DNA from: Lentzea nigeriaca
GTDB lineage: Bacteria; Actinomycetota; Actinomycetes; Mycobacteriales; Pseudonocardiaceae
Length of the DNA: 64,000 bases
Assembly (NCBI RefSeq): GCF_016907955.1
Contig: NZ_JAFBCX010000012.1
Coordinates: forward strand, 124,001 to 188,000
Direction: 5' to 3'
The position numbers and the translations under genes were made by a program. How positions within the stretch are numbered: the stretch's first letter is position 1; every line of letters begins with the position of its first letter. Below, one piece after another: positions 25,635 through 34,159 of this stretch. The notes below the pieces were generated by a model, which had not been told where the DNA came from, searched no databases, and was given only the letters and a program-made list of their open reading frames with translations.

Positions 25635-26675
25635 ATGTCGTACCAGGTTGGGCTCGATCTCGGATCCGCAGGCACCAAGGTCGCCACCGAGTGGGGCGTC
25701 ACGACCATCAACCGCCGTGGCCGGGACGCCCCGGCCGGGGAGATCGCGCGGGTCCTCGACGACCTCGCCGCCTGGCACGGGGAAGCGCCGAGCCGGGTGG
25801 CGATGACGCATTCGTTGAGCCGACCGCACGAGTACCTCGAACAGCTGCGGCAGGACCTGATCGAGGAGGGGCGTGCGGACGTGTTGTTCGTGCCGGCACC
25901 GCACGCCGCGGCGATCGCGTTCGACGCTGACGGGCGGATGCCCGAGCACAGCACGGTTGCCGTGTTCGACTTCGGGGCCACCGCCGCGGACATCACGTTG
26001 CTGCGCAAGCAAGGTGTGTTCCTGTTGGCCGGGCGGCCGGAGCGGGTCGACATCGGCGGGTTCGACCTCGACGACCTGGTCGTGGAGCACGTCGTCGCGA
26101 AGATCGGGATGCGCGGCCCCGAGCTCCTGCAGAGCTGTGTCGAGGCGAAGGAGCTGCTCGGGAGTTATCCCGAGGTGCGGATTCCGGTCATGTCGAACGA
26201 GGTGCGCGAGGTCAGGCTGAGCCGGTTGGAGTTCGAGGCGATCATCCGGCCGTCCGTCGAGCTGGCCGTCGCGGCCCTCGAACGTGTCGTCAGAAGCGCG
26301 GGGTTGTGCCAGCCGGACGTCATCCTGCTCGTGGGCGGATCGGCGCGGATTCCGTTGGTGGTCGAGGAGATCTCGGCACGGCTGTCGATCCCGGCGTTAC
26401 GGGCTCCCGACGGCGCGGCCGCGACGGGGGCGTTTCTCGAGGCACGGCAGCTGGAACCCGAACCGGCCGGCGAACCGGAGGTGTGGTTGCCGGTGCCGCG
26501 CGAGGAAGCCGAGCCGAAGCGGCGGACTCCGACCACGCCGTTCATCGCCGCGGGACTGTTCGTGCTCGTCATCGGTGGTGGGTGGGCCGCGCACGACGCC
26601 ATGAACCAGCAGAAGGTGGAGACGACGAGCGTGCAGCTGGCACCACCGGGAACCGCTGTGCTGCCGCACTTCTAG
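25635..26675 (+). CDS. short Hsp70-like ATPase with C-terminal membrane anchor
   Basis: 346-residue protein of the actin/Hsp70 ATPase fold. It has phosphate-1 loop LDLGSAGTK (about 7-15), phosphate-2 loop VFDFGATAADI (~110) and adenosine loop LLVGGSARIP (~232). The spacing between the two phosphate loops is roughly 80 residues shorter than in DnaK, so a lid subdomain is missing, and there is no substrate-binding domain. The C-terminus carries one transmembrane helix (~303-323) and a short outer tail. No DnaJ or GrpE gene is adjacent. Its 3' end overlaps the convergent PLP-enzyme gene by four bases. Confidence 0.75.
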   Translation: MSYQVGLDLGSAGTKVATEWGVTTINRRGRDAPAGEIARVLDDLAAWHGEAPSRVAMTHSLSRPHEYLEQLRQDLIEEGRADVLFVPAPHAAAIAFDADGRMPEHSTVAVFDFGATAADITLLRKQGVFLLAGRPERVDIGGFDLDDLVVEHVVAKIGMRGPELLQSCVEAKELLGSYPEVRIPVMSNEVREVRLSRLEFEAIIRPSVELAVAALERVVRSAGLCQPDVILLVGGSARIPLVVEEISARLSIPALRAPDGAAATGAFLEARQLEPEPAGEPEVWLPVPREEAEPKRRTPTTPFIAAGLFVLVIGGGWAAHDAMNQQKVETTSVQLAPPGTAVLPHF

Positions 26676-27892
26676 AGCGCGCGGATCTCCTTCAACGTGC
26701 GGTCGATTTCCTGTGGGGTGTTGAGGATTGCCGTGCCGACCCGTGCGTACGGGATGCGGTAGGCGGCCGTGGTGATCTGGATGTGCTTCTGTTCCAGCAA
26801 AGCCACGACTTGGTCGCCGGTCTTGCCGTTCACGTCGAAGCACACCATGCCCGCGGACATGGCGGGATCGCGCGGCGTGTGGATGACGACGCCGGGGATT
26901 TCCGCGAGGCCGTCCTTGAACCTCGTTGCCAGCTCCGCGATCCGGGCCGCCACGCGGGTGCGGCCGAGGCGTTGGTGGAACTGCACTGCCGCCTTCACCC
27001 CGTAGAAGTGCTCGAACGCGTGGAAGCCGCCGGGACCGAGCGCCGCCGTCTCGCTGCGGCTGGTCAGGCTCGGCAGCAGCGGCACGATCTGGTTGCCCAC
27101 CTGGGGATTGACCCACACCATGCCGGTGCCGCGCGGCCCGAACAGCCATTTGTGCGTTCCCGCGACGAAAACGTCCGCACCCAGGCGTGCCGCGTCGTCG
27201 TCGACGGCCGCGAGTCCGTGCACGCCATCGACGACGAGGAGGCAGCGGTCTTCCTGTTTGCGGTCCTTGTTGGCTTCCGCGACGACCTGCGCGCACGCCC
27301 GCACCGGCATCTTCACGCCTGTGCTCGACTGGACCCACGTGATGCCGACGGCACGGGTCTGCGGCGTGATCGAGTTCCGTAGCCGGGTGGCGACCTCGTC
27401 CTCGGTGACGCGGGCCGAGTTCTCGTACAGCGTGCCGATCCTGACCTTCGCTCCTGCCCGCCTCGCCGCGAGCTGGGCTGCCTGCAGGTGCCACGCGTGG
27501 TCCTGGTCGTTGAGCAGCAACTCCTGGTCCTGCCGGAGTTTCAGGCCGCCGTAGACGATCGAGAGCCCGACCGTCGTGTTGGGGACGAGCGCGATGTCGT
27601 CCGCGGCGCCGCCGACGTACTGCCCGAGCGCGCCGGCGACCTCCTGCGCCTGCTCGGGCATCAGGTCGTGCGAGTTGGCGTCGAGTTTTCGCTTGAAGTC
27701 CTCGACCGCTGTCCGCACCTCGCGTGGGTTCGACGCCAGGTAGAACAGACCCAGGTTGGTCAGCGTGGGATCGAGCCGGAACTCGCGGCGCACTGCGCCC
27801 CAGTCGAGCGCCGGGGCGGCCGACGCTGCGGTCGGCGCGACGGCGAGAAGCCCGGTGCCCACGAGGAAGTCACGACGCTCCATGCCTCCCAT
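26672..27892 (-). CDS. Tat-exported aminotransferase class V-fold PLP enzyme
   Basis: 406-residue PLP enzyme of the class V/isopenicillin-N-epimerase-like group. The Schiff-base Lys is K248 in AGTHKWLFGPRGTG, and ITWVQSSTGVKMPV precedes it. The N-terminus MERRDFLVGTGLLAVAPTAASA is a twin-arginine-type signal (RRDF followed by a hydrophobic stretch and an Ala-rich cleavage site). The enzyme is therefore probably folded with PLP in the cytoplasm and then exported. It follows the membrane-protein gene with a 23-base overlap, so both probably belong to the operon controlled by the divergent TetR gene. The substrate is unknown. Confidence 0.8.
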   Translation of the reverse strand: MGGMERRDFLVGTGLLAVAPTAASAAPALDWGAVRREFRLDPTLTNLGLFYLASNPREVRTAVEDFKRKLDANSHDLMPEQAQEVAGALGQYVGGAADDIALVPNTTVGLSIVYGGLKLRQDQELLLNDQDHAWHLQAAQLAARRAGAKVRIGTLYENSARVTEDEVATRLRNSITPQTRAVGITWVQSSTGVKMPVRACAQVVAEANKDRKQEDRCLLVVDGVHGLAAVDDDAARLGADVFVAGTHKWLFGPRGTGMVWVNPQVGNQIVPLLPSLTSRSETAALGPGGFHAFEHFYGVKAAVQFHQRLGRTRVAARIAELATRFKDGLAEIPGVVIHTPRDPAMSAGMVCFDVNGKTGDQVVALLEQKHIQITTAAYRIPYARVGTAILNTPQEIDRTLKEIRAL

Positions 27893-28340
27893 GGAACCGC
27901 TCCTGCGCCCGGCTCGGCACCTTTTGGTCAGAAGCGAAGGGAACTCCGGTGTTGAGCGCCTTCGCGCCGATCGTGCACAGCTCGCCGAGCATGCCCACGC
28001 CGATGGACAGCTGCGTCGGGGCGTGCCCGCCGATGAGCAGGCCGAGTCCGAGGCTCGCGCCGAGCGACGTCACCCACACGAGCAACGTCCACGGGGTGTA
28101 GCGCTGCCACAGGTGCCCGTCGCGTTCGAACAGCTTGATCGTCATGCCCCGCAGCGCGCCGAACGCGAAGCCGACCGCGAGTGGGAGCACGTAGATCAGG
28201 TGGAACTCCTCCACCGCGCGGATGCCGAAGAACAACAGGAACGCGGGTGGTGCCAGCAGGTCCCTCGCGTTGAGCGGCTCACCCATGAACCGGCGCACGA
28301 GCACGTACAGCACACCGGCCGCTATCAGTGCATATGTCAT
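27870..28340 (-). CDS. four-helix membrane protein, DUF1453/CcdC-like
   Basis: 156-residue membrane protein with about four hydrophobic helices. The segment GALRGMTIKLFERDGHLWQRYTPWTLLVWV resembles the conserved centre of DUF1453/CcdC-like actinobacterial membrane proteins. The ATG at 28340 has a GGGGGAGAA site nearby. It overlaps the downstream PLP-enzyme gene by 23 bases and lies 13 bases from a large operator shared with the divergent TetR gene. No function is known; an accessory to efflux or redox at the membrane is possible. Confidence 0.7.
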   Translation of the reverse strand: MTYALIAAGVLYVLVRRFMGEPLNARDLLAPPAFLLFFGIRAVEEFHLIYVLPLAVGFAFGALRGMTIKLFERDGHLWQRYTPWTLLVWVTSLGASLGLGLLIGGHAPTQLSIGVGMLGELCTIGAKALNTGVPFASDQKVPSRAQERFHGRHGAS

Positions 28341-28353
28341 ATTCTCCCCCTTA

Positions 28354-28394
28354 GTAGCATGACCCTGCTACTTAAACTAGCAGGGTCATGCTAC
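28354..28394. promoter_or_regulatory. double-palindrome operator of the TetR gene and membrane protein operon
   Basis: GTAGCATGACCCTGCTA (28354-28370) and its exact reverse complement (28378-28394) flank the spacer CTTAAAC. Each 16-base half is itself a pseudo-palindrome (TAGCA-N6-TGCTA), so two TetR dimers could bind side by side. It fills the space between the two divergent starts and should repress both. Confidence 0.85.
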
Positions 28395-28403
28395 AAAAGG
28401 GAG

Positions 28404-29006
28404 GTGTCACCGCGAGTCGTCGATCCCGTCGCCCGTCGCCAAGCCGTCGCCGAGGCGGTGTTCCGCGTGGTCGTGCGGGACGGTGTCGAGCAGGCCTCGC
28501 TGCGCAATGTGGCGGTGGAGGCAGGCTTGGCCATCGGCTCCATCCGGCACTACTTCGACAGCCACGACGACATGATCATCTTCGCCGTCGAGGCCCTGAT
28601 CCACTCGATCGACCAGCGCGTCATGGGCCACGTGCGGTCGCTCGCGGACCGCACGGACCTGCGTCGCCCCGCCGAGCGCGTGCTGGCGGAGGTCCTGCCG
28701 CTCGACGAACGACGGCGCGACGAAGCCGTGCTGTGGCTGGCCTTCGTGACCGCAGCCAGGACCCGTCCGTCATTGCGGCCGCACGCCGAGCGGCTCTACG
28801 ACGGCCTGCGCCGGCTCTGCCACCGCGCGCTGACCGTGATGGCCGCGTCCGGCACCGTCGCGTCCGGACTCGACGTCGAGCTGGAGTCGGAGCGGCTGGC
28901 GTCGCTGCTGAACGGTCTCACCGTGGACGGCGTGCTGCACCCCGACCGGATGACTCCGGAGCTCACGGTGTCGTTGCTGCGCAGGCACCTCGACTCGCTG
29001 CGGTAG
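28404..29006 (+). CDS. TetR-family transcriptional repressor
   Basis: 200-residue TetR-type repressor. The N-terminal helix-turn-helix is at about residues 25-50 (QASLRNVAVEAGLAIGSIRHYF). The remaining helical domain binds an unknown small ligand. I chose GTG 28404 because VSPRVVDPVARRQAV matches the usual start of the family; upstream ATGs at 28359 and 28388 lie inside the operator. The ribosome-site-like GGGAGG overlaps the GTG directly, so the message may be leaderless. It is divergent from the membrane protein/PLP operon. Its 3' end overlaps the convergent methyltransferase gene by 44 bases. Confidence 0.88.
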   Translation: MSPRVVDPVARRQAVAEAVFRVVVRDGVEQASLRNVAVEAGLAIGSIRHYFDSHDDMIIFAVEALIHSIDQRVMGHVRSLADRTDLRRPAERVLAEVLPLDERRRDEAVLWLAFVTAARTRPSLRPHAERLYDGLRRLCHRALTVMAASGTVASGLDVELESERLASLLNGLTVDGVLHPDRMTPELTVSLLRRHLDSLR

Positions 29007-29577
29007 CTTCCACGATCCACACCGGCAGCTCGGGCAGCCCGTCGACACCGGCCACCGCGATGACGTCCCGCGCGAACCGGGTGACCTCCCAGCCCGCGTC
29101 GTCCAGTGCCGTCCGCAGTTCCGGCTCGCTCACGTCGAACGGGGTGCCCTCGACCGCGAGCGACGTCAGGTTCAGCAACGCGCCGTCCACGGCCGCCTTT
29201 CGCAACGCGGCCACCAGTCCCGGCCGCTGATCCGGTGGCAGGCAGTGGAACAACGCACTCGCCAGCACCGTGTCGAACTGACCGGTGAGCGCCGCGGCAT
29301 CACCGACGATCCACTCGACGCCATCACCACGTGTGCGCGCCGTCTCGATCGCCGTCGGCGCGATGTCGACCGCGGTCACCCGGAATCCGCGCTCTGCCAG
29401 GAAAAGCGCGTTGTCACCCGTGCCGCACCCGGCGTCAAGTACGTGCCCGCGAAACCGCCCAGCACGCTCCCACGCCACGACGACCGGCTGCGGTGCACCG
29501 ATGTCCCACGGCACGCCGTCGTGAGGCACCCCTTCGACCAGCTCGCCGCCCCGGTAGAACCCTTCGAAATCAACCAT
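28963..29577 (-). CDS. SAM-dependent methyltransferase
   Basis: 204-residue class I methyltransferase. Motif I LDAGCGTGDNALFLAERG is near residues 47-64, the acidic motif II residue is in VTAVDIAPTAI, and GDAAAL follows. The short length and the IGAPQPVVVAW start resemble the thiopurine/small-molecule methyltransferase-like group of actinobacteria. The acceptor is unknown. The 3' end runs 44 bases into the convergent TetR gene, a long coding overlap but with both frames well supported. Confidence 0.85.
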   Translation of the reverse strand: MVDFEGFYRGGELVEGVPHDGVPWDIGAPQPVVVAWERAGRFRGHVLDAGCGTGDNALFLAERGFRVTAVDIAPTAIETARTRGDGVEWIVGDAAALTGQFDTVLASALFHCLPPDQRPGLVAALRKAAVDGALLNLTSLAVEGTPFDVSEPELRTALDDAGWEVTRFARDVIAVAGVDGLPELPVWIVEATAASRGACAATTP

Positions 29578-29658
29578 GCGGCGAGCTTCGCGAGCACGGC
29601 GTCAATCTGTCGGCCGTAAGCGAAAATGCGGCGGAATCTATCACCAACTAGCGTCAGC

Positions 29659-30600
29659 GTGGTGGAATCCATCGACCAAAGACTGGCTCACGCGCTGCAG
29701 ATCGACGGCCGCGCACCGTTCGCGAAGATCGCCGACGTCCTGAAGATCTCCGAACACACCGCCGCGCGCCGCTACCAACGGCTCAAGGAACACGGCATCA
29801 GGGTGCGGGGCGCGCTCAACCGGTTCCGCCTCGGCCACCACGCCTGGACGCTCCGGCTCCGCTGCACCCCGGACGCCGGACCCGTCCTCGCCCGCGCGCT
29901 GGCGAAACGCGACGACACCTTCTGGGTGCACCTGATGTCCGGCGGCACCGAGATCTCCTGCCTGCAACAGGTGCGGAGCCCGGACGAACTGCTGCTCGAC
30001 CGCCTCCCCAGGCGTCTGGTGGACGTGAGCGCGCACAACATCCTCCGCGGCTTCGTCTCGCCCGGCACGTGGCGCGGCCTTGCCTGCCTCACCGACGAGG
30101 AAATCGTTGCCCTGCAACCGGAACTCGAACCGGAACCGCCGGCCGAACTCACGCCTCTCGACGAGGCACTGCTGAAAATCCTGGAAACCGACGGCCGCGC
30201 GGGATATGCGGAACTGGCCGCGAAAGCCGGAACGTCCGAGTCGACCGCCCGCCGCCGCGTCGAACACCTCAGGACAACGGGAGTTCTGGAGCTGCAGCTG
30301 GACGCGGACCCGGCGCGGTTCGGGTTTCACACCCAGGCCAGGCTGTGGATGCGCGTGGAACCCCGGCATCTGGCCGAGGTCGGCGCGGCCCTCGCCACGC
30401 ACCCCGAGGTGTACTTCGCGGCCGTCACCACGGGACCGGCGAACCTGGTCGCCAGCGTCACCTGTCGCAGCAGCGGTGATCTCTACCGGTTCCTGACCGA
30501 AGGCGTCGGAAGTCTGGAAGGTGTGCGGGAATCGGAGTCCGCACCGGTGATGCGCACACTGAAGCGTGTCGCAACGAGCGCGGATGAGGCATTCTCGTAG
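29659..30600 (+). CDS. double Lrp/AsnC-family regulator
   Basis: 313-residue protein made of two tandem Lrp/AsnC units. The first helix-turn-helix is at about residues 5-45 (IDQRLAHALQIDGRAPFAKIA) with a sensor domain after it. The second unit starts near residue 172 (PLDEALLKILETDGRAGYAELA). Classical Lrp has one unit of ~150 residues; the duplicated form occurs in actinobacteria and behaves as a fused dimer. GTG 29659 is the likely start, without a strong ribosome site; an upstream ATG at 29626 is possible. The methyltransferase gene is divergent. Amino-acid responsiveness is typical of the family. Confidence 0.85.
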   Translation: MVESIDQRLAHALQIDGRAPFAKIADVLKISEHTAARRYQRLKEHGIRVRGALNRFRLGHHAWTLRLRCTPDAGPVLARALAKRDDTFWVHLMSGGTEISCLQQVRSPDELLLDRLPRRLVDVSAHNILRGFVSPGTWRGLACLTDEEIVALQPELEPEPPAELTPLDEALLKILETDGRAGYAELAAKAGTSESTARRRVEHLRTTGVLELQLDADPARFGFHTQARLWMRVEPRHLAEVGAALATHPEVYFAAVTTGPANLVASVTCRSSGDLYRFLTEGVGSLEGVRESESAPVMRTLKRVATSADEAFS

Positions 30601-30628
30601 GCACTTGGGGGATCTGGGGGATGGGGGT

Positions 30629-33600
30629 GTGAGCGTGCGAGCGCTCGTGCTTGGGCCGGTCGAGGTGTGGGTCGGCGACAGACAGGTGGGTCTCGGTGGG
30701 CCGAAGCCGAGAACGTTGCTCGCCGCGTTGCTGCTGCAACCGCGGCAGGTGGTATCGGTGGAGCGGTTGATCGATCTCATCTGGGACGAGTCACCGCCGC
30801 AGACAGCGGGTGCGCTGGTCCACACGTACGTGTCCTCGTTGCGCCGCGCGGTGGGCAAGGCGCTCGTCACCAGGGCGCCGGGATATCTGCTGGACGTCGA
30901 CAGCGACGTGGAGCAGTTCAACAAACATCTGACCACGGCTCGGCAGGCGGAACGCGCCGAAGATCCGGCCACCGCGATCACGCACTACCAGCACGGGCTC
31001 GCGTTGTGGCGCGGTCCGGCGCTGCACGGCGTCGACGCGCAGTTCGCCCGCGGGCACGCGTTGGGACTCGAGGAGTCCAGGCTGAGCGCCGAGGAGGGGC
31101 TCGGCCGCTGCGAGCTCGCGCAGAACCGGGTCGAGGACGCCATCACGCGGCTGTCGGCGTTGGCCAACGCCCACCCGGCCCGTGAGGACACGCGTGAGCT
31201 GCTCATGCGGGCGTTCCACCGCGCCGGCCGGCAGGCGGACGCGCTCAACGTCTACCGCGACGCCCGCGAGTACCTGCTCGACGAGCTGGGCATCGAACCG
31301 GGCGAGAAGCTGCGGGAGCTGCAGACGGCGATTCTCAACGGCACGCTGGAGGCCACCCCGCGCAGGACGCTGGTGGTGGCGCCGGCACCGCCGGTCGTGA
31401 CGACGCAGCAGGTCGTCCCGCACCACCTGCCGCCCGACATCAGCGACTTCATCGGCCGCGAGGAGGCGCTGAAGCAGGTTCTGAGCCTCGCCGAGGGGCA
31501 CGACGACCGCACCGCGACGCCGACCGTGGTCGTCTCGGGCTTCGGTGGCGCCGGCAAGTCGGCGTTGGCCGTGCACGCCGCCCACCTGCTGCGGAAGTCG
31601 TACCCGGACGGGCAGCTGTTCGCGGATCTGCGCGGCGCCGGACGGGATCTGGAGCCGCAGGAGGTGATCGGGCGGTTTCTCGACCTACTCGGCATTCCCG
31701 GCCAGGACCAGCCTGCCGCACCGGACGAGCGCGTCGAGCTGTACCGGCGCACGGTGTCCGATCGGCGGCTGGTGATCGTGCTCGACAACGCTCGCAGCGA
31801 GGCCCAGGTCCGGCCGCTGCTGCCGGGCAACGCGAACTGCTTCGTGATCATCACCAGCCGCAGCAGGCTCACCGGACTGGAGGGTGCCGAGCCGATCGAG
31901 CTGGGGTTCTTCGACTCCGCGGTCAGCGAGGAGATGCTCAGCCGGGTCGTCGGTGCCGACCGGATCGGCTCGGAACCCGAAGCGGCACAACGGATCGCGG
32001 AGCTGTGCGGCGGTGTGCCGCTCGCGCTCAGGGCGGCGGGGGCGAAGCTGCTGGCGCGGCCGCACTGGCCGTTGAGGACGCTCGCCAAGCGGCTGTCGGA
32101 CGAGCGAAGACGCCTGGACGAGCTGGAGACGGGCGACCTCGCGATCCGGTCGTCGTTGAAGCTCAACTACTCCGAGCTCGACGCGCAACCCCGCAAGGCT
32201 TTTCACCTGCTGGCGTTGCTCGACCTGCCGGACTTCGGCGCCTGGATCGCGGCGCCGTTGCTGGACATCTCGCCGTACGACGCGGAAGACGTCGTCGAGC
32301 ACCTCGTGGACCTGCGGCTGGTGGATGTCGCGGGCGTCGACCAGATCGGCAGGGTGCGCTACCGGTTCCACGATCTGGTGCAGCTCTTCGGTGCCGAGCA
32401 GGCCGCGGACGAACCTGGGGAGGAAGTCACCGAGGCCGTCACCCGCACTCTCTCGACGTGGCTTGCGTTGGTGGAAACCGGTGTGAAGAAACTGCCTCGC
32501 GTGACGCTGGGACTGAGGCCTCGGTTGCACACCGAGATCGAGGTGGACCCGAGGCTGCGGGACGACGTCGAGGAAGATCCGACCGGGTGGCTGCACTCCG
32601 AGACGGGCGCGGTGGTGCGAGCCGTCGAACGCGCCCACGACCTCGGTGTCGACGAGCTGACCACGACCGTCATCACGTCCCTGCTGTCGTCGCCTTTCGC
32701 GGCACGCAACGAGTTCGCCAACTGGCAGCGCACCCACGAGGTCGCGCTGCGGTCGGCCAGGGAACGCGGCAACCGGCGTGCCGAGGCGGTGTTGCTGGCC
32801 GGGCTCGGGCAGCTGCGGTACGAGCAGGACGACTTCGCGGCGGCGCTGACGAACTTCCAGCAGGCGGCGGAGATCGCGGCCGGGATCGACGAGGCCGAGA
32901 CGCTGGCCGTCGCGTACGTCGGCATGGGCACGGTGTACCGCGACCTGGCCGAGTTCGAACGGGCGCGGGAGCTGCTCGACAAGGCGATCGCGTTGGGGGA
33001 CAACGGGGTTGTGGCCGCGGCGAGCTACGGCGCCGGCGCGATCCACCGCGACCACGGCGATCTGGCCGAGGCGACGCGGGCGTTCGAACGCTGCGTGGAG
33101 CTCTACCGCGAGCAGGACGACCAGCGCGGTGAAGGGCTGGCGTTGCGCGGGCTCAGCCTGTGCCATCGGGCCGCGGGAACGGTCGGCGAGGCTGTCGCAC
33201 TGAGTCGGGACGCGGAGCAGATCCTGCGTGAGGCCGGGGACGAGCTCGGCGCCACGTATGCAGGTCAGTCGCTCGCGAAAGCGTTGCTGCGGGCGGGAGA
33301 ACTCGACGGCGTCGACGACCTCCTGGCCGAGTGCCTGGAGGTCTGCACGCGTCAGCGCGACCGGTTCGGCATCGCGTTGATGACCAGGACGCTGGGCGAG
33401 GTCGCGCTGGCGCAGCGGCGCGACGACGACGCCGCGGTGCTGCTCGAGGACGCGTTGAAGCAGTGGGCCGCGCTGGGATTGCCGATCTGGCAGGCCCGCA
33501 CGATGCGCGATCTCGCCGCCGCCACCGGTGACGACGAGATGTGGTCGCAGGCCAAGGACTTGTTCGCGCAGCTCGGTGCACGTGAGGCAGGAGAACTGGA

Positions 33601-33637
33601 AGGGCTGGGCGCGGAAGCTTGGCGCTCAGCCCTCTGA
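30629..33637 (+). CDS. AfsR-like regulator: winged helix, BTAD, NB-ARC and TPR domains
   Basis: 1002-residue large regulator. The OmpR-type winged helix (~1-95; LGPVEVWVGDRQVGLGGPKPR) is followed by the bacterial transcriptional activation domain (~95-245). An NB-ARC-type ATPase follows with Walker A GFGGAGKS (~304-311) and a LVIVLDNA Walker B region. TPR-like helical repeats fill ~700-990. This is the architecture of AfsR-type activators, which switch on a nearby or distant target after ATP binding. The GTG at 30629 follows a G/A-rich stretch. No secondary-metabolite cluster is next to it, so its target is not evident. Confidence 0.9.
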   Translation: MSVRALVLGPVEVWVGDRQVGLGGPKPRTLLAALLLQPRQVVSVERLIDLIWDESPPQTAGALVHTYVSSLRRAVGKALVTRAPGYLLDVDSDVEQFNKHLTTARQAERAEDPATAITHYQHGLALWRGPALHGVDAQFARGHALGLEESRLSAEEGLGRCELAQNRVEDAITRLSALANAHPAREDTRELLMRAFHRAGRQADALNVYRDAREYLLDELGIEPGEKLRELQTAILNGTLEATPRRTLVVAPAPPVVTTQQVVPHHLPPDISDFIGREEALKQVLSLAEGHDDRTATPTVVVSGFGGAGKSALAVHAAHLLRKSYPDGQLFADLRGAGRDLEPQEVIGRFLDLLGIPGQDQPAAPDERVELYRRTVSDRRLVIVLDNARSEAQVRPLLPGNANCFVIITSRSRLTGLEGAEPIELGFFDSAVSEEMLSRVVGADRIGSEPEAAQRIAELCGGVPLALRAAGAKLLARPHWPLRTLAKRLSDERRRLDELETGDLAIRSSLKLNYSELDAQPRKAFHLLALLDLPDFGAWIAAPLLDISPYDAEDVVEHLVDLRLVDVAGVDQIGRVRYRFHDLVQLFGAEQAADEPGEEVTEAVTRTLSTWLALVETGVKKLPRVTLGLRPRLHTEIEVDPRLRDDVEEDPTGWLHSETGAVVRAVERAHDLGVDELTTTVITSLLSSPFAARNEFANWQRTHEVALRSARERGNRRAEAVLLAGLGQLRYEQDDFAAALTNFQQAAEIAAGIDEAETLAVAYVGMGTVYRDLAEFERARELLDKAIALGDNGVVAAASYGAGAIHRDHGDLAEATRAFERCVELYREQDDQRGEGLALRGLSLCHRAAGTVGEAVALSRDAEQILREAGDELGATYAGQSLAKALLRAGELDGVDDLLAECLEVCTRQRDRFGIALMTRTLGEVALAQRRDDDAAVLLEDALKQWAALGLPIWQARTMRDLAAATGDDEMWSQAKDLFAQLGAREAGELEGLGAEAWRSAL

Positions 33638-33661
33638 TCAGGTGTCACGACAGGAGCGGAT

Positions 33662-33693
33662 CTTGTACTGACAAGCACACTTGTCAGTACAAG
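33662..33693. repeat. 32-base perfect inverted repeat between convergent genes
   Basis: CTTGTACTGACAAG (33662-33675) and its reverse complement (33680-33693) flank CACA. Each half is also a pseudo-palindrome (CTTGT-N4-ACAAG). It directly abuts the stop codon of the HxlR gene. No T-run follows on either strand. It is either a bidirectional terminator or an operator-like site. Confidence 0.8.
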
Positions 33694-33694
33694 T

Positions 33695-34141
33695 TCACGA
33701 GCGCGCCGTCACCTGCACGTCGCGCGCGGTCAGTTCGGCTCCGCAGTCCGTGCACTCGACCTTCGCGCGCACGCCGCCGCCGCAGTCGCGGTGGTGCAGG
33801 TGGAACGACTCCTCTTCTTCGGGAGCCATCCACTTCTCGCCCCACGTGCGCAGCGCCATCAGCACCGGGTAGAGGTCACGGCCCTTCTCGGTGAGGCGGT
33901 ACTCGTGCCGTGTGCGGCCGTCTTCGTGATAGGGCACGCGCTTGAGCACGCCCTCCTGCAGCAGCACGTTGAGGCGGTCTGTCAGCACGCTGCGCGAGAT
34001 CTCCATCGTCGCCTGGAAGTCCTCGAAGCGGCGGGTTCCCAGGAAGATCTGGCGGAGCAGCAACAACGTCCAGCGCTCGCCCAGCAACGCCGCGGGACGG
34101 CCCAGGGCGCAGGGCATGCTGGCGTAACTCGCGTACGGCAT
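33695..34141 (-). CDS. HxlR-family transcriptional regulator with a C-terminal zinc-ribbon-like tail
   Basis: 148-residue HxlR-type winged-helix regulator. The core is at about residues 15-105 (LGERWTLLLLRQIFLGTRRFEDFQ, then SRSVLTDRLNVLLQEGVLKR), the standard family signature. After it comes HHRDCGGGVRAKVECTDCG, whose His and Cys spacing looks like a small zinc ribbon, seen in a subgroup of HxlR proteins. Cys12 near the N-terminus could be redox-sensitive as in some relatives. The gene is divergent from a GNAT gene with a clear inverted repeat between the starts. Confidence 0.88.
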   Translation of the reverse strand: MPYASYASMPCALGRPAALLGERWTLLLLRQIFLGTRRFEDFQATMEISRSVLTDRLNVLLQEGVLKRVPYHEDGRTRHEYRLTEKGRDLYPVLMALRTWGEKWMAPEEEESFHLHHRDCGGGVRAKVECTDCGAELTARDVQVTARS

Positions 34142-34159
34142 GGTTCTCAGAATACTCCT

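Noticed and set aside
33662..33693. Calling the double palindrome a standard rho-independent terminator
   Set aside because: No T-run on either strand and an internal pseudo-palindromic design, so I kept the neutral label of inverted repeat.
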